DNA of 10,589 nt from JAAYKT01 sp964408955 (GTDB lineage: Bacteria; Bacillota; Clostridia; Lutisporales; Lutisporaceae): NCBI GenBank assembly GCA_964408955.1, contig CAYPBK010000061.1, forward strand, positions 1 to 10,589. The letters run 5' to 3'. Positions 5,851 through 10,589 of the stretch are shown here, piece by piece (positions within the stretch are counted from its first letter, which is position 1; each line of letters starts with the position of its first letter). A model generated the notes under the pieces. It was not told the DNA's origin, made no database searches, and saw nothing but the letters and a program-made list of their open reading frames with translations. Made by a program: the position numbers and the translations under genes.

Positions 5851-6321
5851 TTACCATCTGTAATGTGCAAAGGCTTTGTTGGCTTCAGCCATCTTGTGGG
5901 TATCCTCTTTCTTTTTAATACTTGAACCTACATTATTAGCTGCATCCATTATTTCACCGGCAAGCCTCTCTCTCATAGTTCTCTCTCCTCTTTTTCTGGA
6001 GTAGCCAACTAACCACCTAAGCCCCAAGGCTTGGCGCCTATCAGCTCTCACCTCAATAGGAACTTGATAAGTAGCACCGCCTATACGTCTTGCCTTTACT
6101 TCTAAAACAGGCATTACATTGCTCATAGCCCCTTCAAATACTTCCAAAGGGTCTTTCCCTGTCTTGTCTTTTATTATATCGAATGCACCATAAACTATTT
6201 TTTGGGATACTCCTTTTTTACCATCGACCATTATATGATTTATCAGCTTTGTAACAATTTTATCATTATATAAAGGATCAGGCAGAACATCCCTTTTGGG
6301 TATAAATCCTTTTCTTGGCAC
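5851..6321 (-). CDS. rpsG: 30S ribosomal protein S7
   Basis: S7 is a primary 16S rRNA-binding protein that nucleates assembly of the 30S head and lines the E site. The 156 residues match the usual bacterial length. The N-terminal PRKG..PKRDVLPDP segment, the beta-hairpin region (about 74-92, EVKARRIGGATYQVPIEVR) and the C-terminal KMAEANKAFAHYRW are all typical. The start is a GTG (6319-6321) supported by GGAGG at 6330-6334, 8 nt away; homology begins exactly at this MPRKG, and no nearby ATG fits. In E. coli S7 is the autogenous repressor of the str operon. The long spacers on both sides (110 and 117 nt) contrast with the tight packing of most genes in the window. Confidence 0.99.
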   Translation of the reverse strand: MPRKGFIPKRDVLPDPLYNDKIVTKLINHIMVDGKKGVSQKIVYGAFDIIKDKTGKDPLEVFEGAMSNVMPVLEVKARRIGGATYQVPIEVRADRRQALGLRWLVGYSRKRGERTMRERLAGEIMDAANNVGSSIKKKEDTHKMAEANKAFAHYRW

Positions 6322-6431
6322 TTTACTTCCCTCCTAACAAACTAACATTTCATCGGTACTCGGCAAATATATAATAAATGCCGTCGTGCATAATATATTT
6401 TTACACTTATACAGTGATATATTCGCACTTA
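6322..6431 (-). promoter_or_regulatory. rpsL-rpsG spacer with possible RNA hairpins (candidate S7 control site)
   Basis: This 110-nt spacer has no ORF worth calling. On the minus-strand RNA it can form CGGCA/UGCCG (6361-6365 with 6379-6383, 13-nt AU-rich loop), or alternatively AUGC/GCAU flanked by AU-rich arms, followed by the rpsG SD. In E. coli the rpsL-rpsG spacer is where S7 binds to repress its own synthesis. The position and length are reminiscent of that site, but no sequence match to the S7 site was established, so the role is a guess. Confidence 0.3.
6330..6334 (-). promoter_or_regulatory. RBS for the GTG start of rpsG
   Basis: GGAGG on the minus strand, 8 nt before GTG at 6321. 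It confirms that translation starts at the non-ATG codon. Confidence 0.85.
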
Positions 6432-6806
6432 TTATTTTTTGGGTCTCTTGGCTCCATATTTAGATCTGCTTTGCTTTCTATTAGCTACACCGGCAGTATC
6501 CAAAGTGCCTCTTACAATATGATATCTTACACCCGGCAAATCCTTTACTTTTCCTCCTCTTATAAGAACTACGGAGTGTTCTTGAAGATTATGGCCAATA
6601 CCGGGGATATAGCCCGTGACCTCCATTCCATTTGTGAGCCTTATTCTGGCAATCTTTCTAAGAGCTGAATTAGGCTTCTTGGGGGTAGTTGTCTTTACCA
6701 CAGTACAAACTCCTCTTTTTTGAGGACATTCCATAAGAGCCGGTGAACCTGATTTGTAAGTAACTTCTTCTCTACCTTTTCTAACTAGCTGATTAATGGT
6801 TGGCAT
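6432..6806 (-). CDS. rpsL: 30S ribosomal protein S12
   Basis: S12 sits at the decoding centre of the small subunit and contributes to codon-anticodon proofreading. The product has the usual 124 residues. The near-universal segment TTTPKKPNSALRK (39-51) carries K43, and RGGKVKDLPGVRYH (83-96) carries K88; both are the lysines whose replacement gives streptomycin resistance or dependence in bacteria, so this is the wild-type, drug-sensitive form. D89, the residue beta-methylthiolated in many bacteria, is present. The ATG at 6804-6806 has a very strong SD: the minus strand reads AAGGAGGTG, with 8 nt from the GGAGG core to the start. The gene lies 61 nt after ybxF, separated by the 6837-6868 hairpin, and 110 nt before rpsG. 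Confidence 0.99.
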   Translation of the reverse strand: MPTINQLVRKGREEVTYKSGSPALMECPQKRGVCTVVKTTTPKKPNSALRKIARIRLTNGMEVTGYIPGIGHNLQEHSVVLIRGGKVKDLPGVRYHIVRGTLDTAGVANRKQSRSKYGAKRPKK

Positions 6807-6836
6807 TTAGTGCACCTCCTTTTATTAAATATATCT

Positions 6837-6868
6837 AAACACACCTCTTCTTTTGAAGAGGTATGTTT
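6837..6868 (-). other. Stem-loop between ybxF and rpsL
   Basis: An inverted repeat with arms 6843-6850 and 6855-6862 forms a perfect 8-bp stem (ACCTCTTC/GAAGAGGT) around an AAAA loop in the minus-strand RNA. After one C/A mismatch it extends by five more pairs (6837-6841 with 6864-6868). The base reaches the ybxF stop codon. The tract after the 3' arm is only moderately U-rich (GAUAUAUUUAAU), so strong termination is unlikely. A partial attenuator, an RNA-processing site or a stability element fits better. The 5' arm (ACCUCUU) is also complementary to the rpsL SD. Confidence 0.7.
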
Positions 6869-7113
6869 CAATCCTTCAGTAAGGACGCTGCAGAAGCTTT
6901 CACTTCTATCCCGCACGCTTCTCCCAGCTCCTTCATAGTATTAACGTAAATTACTCTCAGATCTTTGTCTTTAAGCACTTCTATTAAACTATTTTTAAGG
7001 CTTTCGTCTGCATCCTTGGCAATGTATACAGTAGAAACCTTGCCTTCTTTAACAGCTTTAATCGTTTGCTTCAACCCTATTATCCTTTTTTTAGAGGATT
7101 TTAATCCTTCCAT
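6868..7113 (-). CDS. ybxF: L7Ae-family K-turn RNA-binding protein (YbxF / RplGB type)
   Basis: A small protein of 81 residues in the L7Ae/L30e/S12e/Gadd45 family. Family hallmarks are the IAKDAD segment (31-36) and the C-terminal stretch KELGEACGIEVKASAA (61-76), which forms much of the kink-turn RNA-binding surface in relatives. In Bacillus the gene at this position is ybxF (also rplGB), and its product binds K-turn RNA in vitro; the cellular role is not well defined. I chose the ATG at 7111-7113 because GGAGG (7120-7124) lies 6 nt upstream and the length matches B. subtilis YbxF. An in-frame ATG 33 nt further up would sit almost at the predicted transcription start and has no SD. The gene is first behind the promoter at 7155-7184. 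Its TGA stop (6868-6870) touches the base of the hairpin that precedes rpsL. Confidence 0.93.
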   Translation of the reverse strand: MEGLKSSKKRIIGLKQTIKAVKEGKVSTVYIAKDADESLKNSLIEVLKDKDLRVIYVNTMKELGEACGIEVKASAASLLKD

Positions 7114-7118
7114 ACAAT

Positions 7119-7124
7119 ACCTCC
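7119..7124 (-). promoter_or_regulatory. RBS that fixes the ybxF start
   Basis: The minus strand reads GGAGGT here, 6 nt from the GGAGG core to the ATG at 7113. It supports the 81-residue form rather than a 92-residue form starting at 7146, which has no SD and almost no leader. Confidence 0.85.
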
Positions 7125-7154
7125 AAAGAACACTAGCTTTTCGCACACTTGATT

Positions 7155-7184
7155 ATTTTATCATTTATATTAATTTGCTGTCAA
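7155..7184 (-). promoter_or_regulatory. Promoter for the ybxF-str gene group
   Basis: On the minus strand, TTGACA (7179-7184) is followed after 18 bp by TAAAAT (7155-7160). A TG one base upstream of the -10 gives an extended -10 element. The -35 starts only 9 bp after the rpoC stop codon. Transcription would begin near 7148, leaving a leader of about 35 nt before the ybxF ATG at 7113. No intrinsic terminator is visible between rpoC and this promoter, so read-through from rpoBC is also likely. The match to a housekeeping sigma (SigA-type) promoter is good, but the start site is inferred. Confidence 0.75.
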
Positions 7185-7193
7185 CACTAATTT

Positions 7194-10100
7194 TTATTGC
7201 TCCAAGTTTATAACTTCAACACCGGCTACATCAGGTTCAATAATCTCACTGGGTCTGATACCTACATCCTTATATCTTTTCATACCTGTACCTGCAGGTA
7301 TAAGCTTACCGATTATAACGTTCTCCTTAAGGCCGACCAAGGGATCCTCTTTTCCTTTTATAGCCGCTTCCGTAAGAACTCTGGTTGTTTCCTGGAAGGA
7401 TGCGGCAGATAGGAATGAATCTGTTGCTAAGGAGGCTTTAGTAATTCCTAATAATACTCTTTTACCTGAAGCCATTTTACCGTCTTGCTCCGAGATAGTA
7501 TTGTTCTCTTCTTCATATTTAAAAATATCAAACAATCCTCCGGGTAACAAATCAGTATCTCCTGCATCATCAATTTTGACTTTTCTCAGCATTTGTCTTA
7601 CTATAACCTCTATATGTTTATCTGCTATATCAACGCCCTGGAGCCTATAAACTTTTTGAACTTCCTGTAGCAGATAGGTTTGCACTCCGACTACACCTTT
7701 TATTTTTAGAATGTCATGGGGATTTACAGAGCCTTCAGTTATTTCATCACCGGCTTCAATTAATTCACCTTCTGTTACTTTAATCCTTGAACCGTAAGGT
7801 ATACTATAGGTTCTGCTATCTCCGTCCTCATGTACCACTATAACTTCCTTTTTCTTTTTATTTGTATCATTTATTTTAACTTTCCCGGATATTTCCGATA
7901 TAGTCGCTAATCCTTTGGGCTTCCTTGCCTCAAATAGTTCTTCGACCCTGGGAAGACCTTGAGTGATATCATCTCCGGCTACATAAGCGCCTCCGGTATG
8001 GAAGGTTCTCATCGTAAGCTGTGTGCCCGGCTCTCCTATGGACTGTGCAGCTATTATTCCCACAGCCTCACCAATGTTAACCATGTCACCAACAGCCAGA
8101 TTGATTCCATAGCATTTAGCGCAAACGCCATATCTTGAACGGCAATTCAGTATTGATCTAATATAAACCTTATTAATTCCAGCTTCTACAATTTTAGAAG
8201 CTATTTCGTCAGTTATAAGAACATCCTTAGTTACTATTATCTCGCCTGTTTCAGGATGGACCACATCATTGACGGCAAACCGGCCTATTAGTCTATCTTC
8301 CAGCTTTTCTATTATTTCGTTCCCATCTTTGATTTCTGATACCCAAAGTCCTTCCTCTGTACCACAATCATACTCTCTGACAATAACATCCTGGCTTACG
8401 TCTACCAATCGCCTGGTCAGGTAACCTGAATCCGCGGTTCTTAATGCAGTATCGGCCAAACCTTTTCGCGCTCCATGAGTTGATATGAAGAATTCAAGAA
8501 CATTCAAACCTTCTCTGAAATTCGCCCTTATAGGAATTTCTATTATCATACCTGAAGTATTTGCCATCAAGCCCCTCATACCTGCCAATTGCCTTATCTG
8601 GTTAACGCTACCTCTTGCTCCTGAATTAGCCATCATAAATACCGGATTTAATCTGTCTAAATCATCCATAAGCGCCTTAGTAATGCTTTCAGTAGTATCC
8701 TGCCATGTTTCAATAACCTGTTCATATCTTTCGTTTCCGGATATTAAACCTCTCCTGAACATCTTTTCAATGTTATCTATCTTGGAGTCTGACTCAGATA
8801 AAAGAGATTTCTTAATCTCAGGGATAGCTATATCTGTAACACCTATTGTTATTGCCCCTTTAGTTGCATAGAAGAAACCAATCTTTTTTATTTCATCCAG
8901 TACTAATGAAGTTTTTGTAGATCCATGCTTTCTATAGCATTTATCAACTATTTCCCCAAGCATCTTTTTATCTATGGGCTTTAAGGTACCATCATTATTT
9001 CTAAGATCATATTCCAACAAGAATGCATTTTCATCTTTTGTCCTATCAACAAAACCAACATCTTGAGGCAATGTATCGTTAAATATAAATCTGCCTACGG
9101 TGTTTTCAATTATTTTTGTTTTTTTATAACCGTTTATTTCTCTTTCCACTCTTACTTTTACTATGGCGTGAAGACCTACTTCCCCTAATTGATATGCCAT
9201 AAGCATTTCATCATAATTAGAGAAGACCTTGCCTTCGCCTTTTTCACCGGGCACATGGATAGTTAAATAATAAATACCCATAACCATGTCCTGGGTGGGG
9301 CTGACCACGGGTCTGCCATCTTTAGGCGCCAATATATTGTTAGATGAAAGCATAAGAAATCTTGCTTCTGCCTGTGATTCAACGGACAAAGGTACATGCA
9401 CCGCCATTTGGTCTCCATCAAAATCCGCATTATAGGCTGTGCAAACAAGAGGATGAAGTTTTAAAGCTCTCCCTTCTACTAAAACAGGTTCAAATGCCTG
9501 TATGCCAAGTCTATGGAGAGTTGGTGCTCTGTTCAAAAGAACCGGATGCTCCTTAATTACTTCCTCTAAAACATCCCAAACCTCTGTCTTTACTCTTTCT
9601 ACAGCACGTTTTGCACTTTTTATATTATGGGCAAGCCCGTCCTTCACTAATTTTTTCATCACGAAAGGTTTGAACAGCTCCAGAGCCATTTCCTTTGGTA
9701 ATCCGCATTGAAAAAGTTTTAAGTCCGGTCCTACTACGATAACGGATCTACCGGAATAGTCTACACGTTTACCCAATAAATTTTGTCTAAATCTTCCTTG
9801 TTTGCCTTTTAACATATCTGATAGTGATTTTAACGGTCTATTTCCGGGTCCCGTAACTGGACGGCCACGTCTGCCGTTGTCAATAAGAGCATCTACGGCT
9901 TCTTGAAGCATTCTTTTTTCATTCCTGACAATGATGTCCGGAGCTTGTAAATCCAAAAGCCTTTTTAGTCTGTTATTTCTATTGATTACACGTCGATATA
10001 AATCATTTAAATCAGAGGTAGCAAATCTTCCGCCGTCCAATTGAACCATTGGACGTAAGTCCGGTGGGATAACGGGTATAACATCCAATATCATCCACTC

Positions 10101-10589
10101 AGGCTTATTACCTGATTTTCTAAAAGCCTCTACTACTTCTAATCTTCTGACAGTTCTTAGCTTCTTTTGTCCTGTGCTTTCCTTAAGATCAACTCTTAGC
10201 TCTTTAGATAACTCATCTAAATCAATTACCTCAAGAAGCTCTCTTATTGCTTCGGCTCCCATACCAACTTTAAACTTATTGCCATGCTTTTCTATAGCTT
10301 CTCTGTATTCTTTATCCGTTAATAATTGTTTGACGGATAGCTCAGTATCGGCAGGGTCGATTACAATGTAGGAAGCAAAATATAATACTTTTTCCAGGGA
10401 CCTTGGAGACATATCCAAGAGTAAGCCCATTCTGCTCGGTATTCCTTTAAAGTACCATATATGGGAAACAGGTGCAGCCAATTCAATATGCCCTATTCTT
10501 TCTCTACGTACTTTAGCTTTTGTGATCTCTACTCCGCATCGGTCACATATGATACCCTTATACCTTATTCTCTTATACTTGCCGCAGTG
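7194..10589 (-). CDS. rpoC: RNA polymerase subunit beta' (5' end outside window)
   Basis: Catalytic beta' subunit of RNA polymerase. The frame is open from the window edge (10589) to the TAA at 7194-7196, giving 1131 residues; by comparison with E. coli about 70 N-terminal residues are missing. The fragment begins HCGKY, inside the N-terminal zinc-binding domain, with the CDRC pair following. Visible landmarks (fragment numbering) are the active-site motif NADFDGDQ at 387-394, whose three Asp residues hold the catalytic Mg2+, the bridge helix from about HGARKGLAD (705) to LTRRLVDV, the second zinc site (DCGTEEG, then NCRSRYGVCAKC), and the trigger loop near IGEPGTQLTMRTFHTGG (about 845-865). 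The large insertion found in the proteobacterial trigger loop is absent, as is usual for Firmicutes. A TTG near 10481 is an internal leucine codon, because homology continues upstream of it. rpoB should lie just beyond the window. No frameshift is seen. Confidence 0.98.
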   Translation of the reverse strand, partial: HCGKYKRIRYKGIICDRCGVEITKAKVRRERIGHIELAAPVSHIWYFKGIPSRMGLLLDMSPRSLEKVLYFASYIVIDPADTELSVKQLLTDKEYREAIEKHGNKFKVGMGAEAIRELLEVIDLDELSKELRVDLKESTGQKKLRTVRRLEVVEAFRKSGNKPEWMILDVIPVIPPDLRPMVQLDGGRFATSDLNDLYRRVINRNNRLKRLLDLQAPDIIVRNEKRMLQEAVDALIDNGRRGRPVTGPGNRPLKSLSDMLKGKQGRFRQNLLGKRVDYSGRSVIVVGPDLKLFQCGLPKEMALELFKPFVMKKLVKDGLAHNIKSAKRAVERVKTEVWDVLEEVIKEHPVLLNRAPTLHRLGIQAFEPVLVEGRALKLHPLVCTAYNADFDGDQMAVHVPLSVESQAEARFLMLSSNNILAPKDGRPVVSPTQDMVMGIYYLTIHVPGEKGEGKVFSNYDEMLMAYQLGEVGLHAIVKVRVEREINGYKKTKIIENTVGRFIFNDTLPQDVGFVDRTKDENAFLLEYDLRNNDGTLKPIDKKMLGEIVDKCYRKHGSTKTSLVLDEIKKIGFFYATKGAITIGVTDIAIPEIKKSLLSESDSKIDNIEKMFRRGLISGNERYEQVIETWQDTTESITKALMDDLDRLNPVFMMANSGARGSVNQIRQLAGMRGLMANTSGMIIEIPIRANFREGLNVLEFFISTHGARKGLADTALRTADSGYLTRRLVDVSQDVIVREYDCGTEEGLWVSEIKDGNEIIEKLEDRLIGRFAVNDVVHPETGEIIVTKDVLITDEIASKIVEAGINKVYIRSILNCRSRYGVCAKCYGINLAVGDMVNIGEAVGIIAAQSIGEPGTQLTMRTFHTGGAYVAGDDITQGLPRVEELFEARKPKGLATISEISGKVKINDTNKKKKEVIVVHEDGDSRTYSIPYGSRIKVTEGELIEAGDEITEGSVNPHDILKIKGVVGVQTYLLQEVQKVYRLQGVDIADKHIEVIVRQMLRKVKIDDAGDTDLLPGGLFDIFKYEEENNTISEQDGKMASGKRVLLGITKASLATDSFLSAASFQETTRVLTEAAIKGKEDPLVGLKENVIIGKLIPAGTGMKRYKDVGIRPSEIIEPDVAGVEVINLEQ

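Noticed and set aside
7114..7146. Eleven-residue N-terminal extension of the YbxF protein
   Set aside because: Its ATG sits at the predicted transcription start with no SD, while the downstream ATG has GGAGG at the right distance and gives the family length.
9263..9448. Minus-strand 61-codon frame inside rpoC
   Set aside because: It is an alternative frame inside the region encoding the RNA polymerase active-site motif. No SD or recognisable domain.

Overview
The window is a stretch of the conserved rpoBC / str / S10 transcription-translation supercluster, and every protein gene lies on the minus strand. Read in the direction of transcription (high to low coordinates) the order is rpoC (5' end outside the window), an L7Ae/YbxF-type K-turn protein, rpsL, rpsG, fusA, tuf, rpsJ, rplC, rplD, rplW, and the first 31 codons of rplB. 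The order, the low-GC DNA, the near-perfect AGGAGG Shine-Dalgarno (SD) sequence before each complete gene, the YbxF gene between rpoC and rpsL, an RpoC without the large trigger-loop insertion of proteobacteria, and an EF-Tu carrying a four-cysteine insertion together point to a Firmicute, most likely a clostridial lineage. Genus or family cannot be settled from this window.

Layout: 10589-7194 is rpoC, open at the window edge. A consensus-like promoter (TTGACA, 18 bp, TAAAAT) sits directly behind the rpoC stop and can drive ybxF-rpsL-rpsG-fusA-tuf. A strong stem-loop separates ybxF and rpsL. Spacers of 110 and 117 nt flank rpsG. tuf is followed by a GC-rich stem-loop without a good U-tract. 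A 380-nt non-coding stretch (2055-2434) then holds that stem-loop, a probable promoter and a leader of about 200 nt before rpsJ. The S10 genes follow tightly: a perfect 16-nt palindrome lies between rpsJ and rplC, and the rplD stop overlaps the rplW start by one base.

Together the genes encode the catalytic beta' subunit of RNA polymerase, ribosomal proteins of both subunits, and the two main elongation GTPases. All reading frames look intact. There is no mobile element, tRNA, rRNA or CRISPR array, and no novel protein system. The observations most worth checking are in the RNA between genes. The main one is the S10-operon leader, which has several possible helices and an upstream near-copy of the rpsJ ribosome-binding region. 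Others are the palindrome before rplC, the hairpin before rpsL and the unusually long rpsL-rpsG spacer. Weak start codons (TTG for rpsJ, GTG for rpsG) and the cysteine cluster in EF-Tu are also notable.
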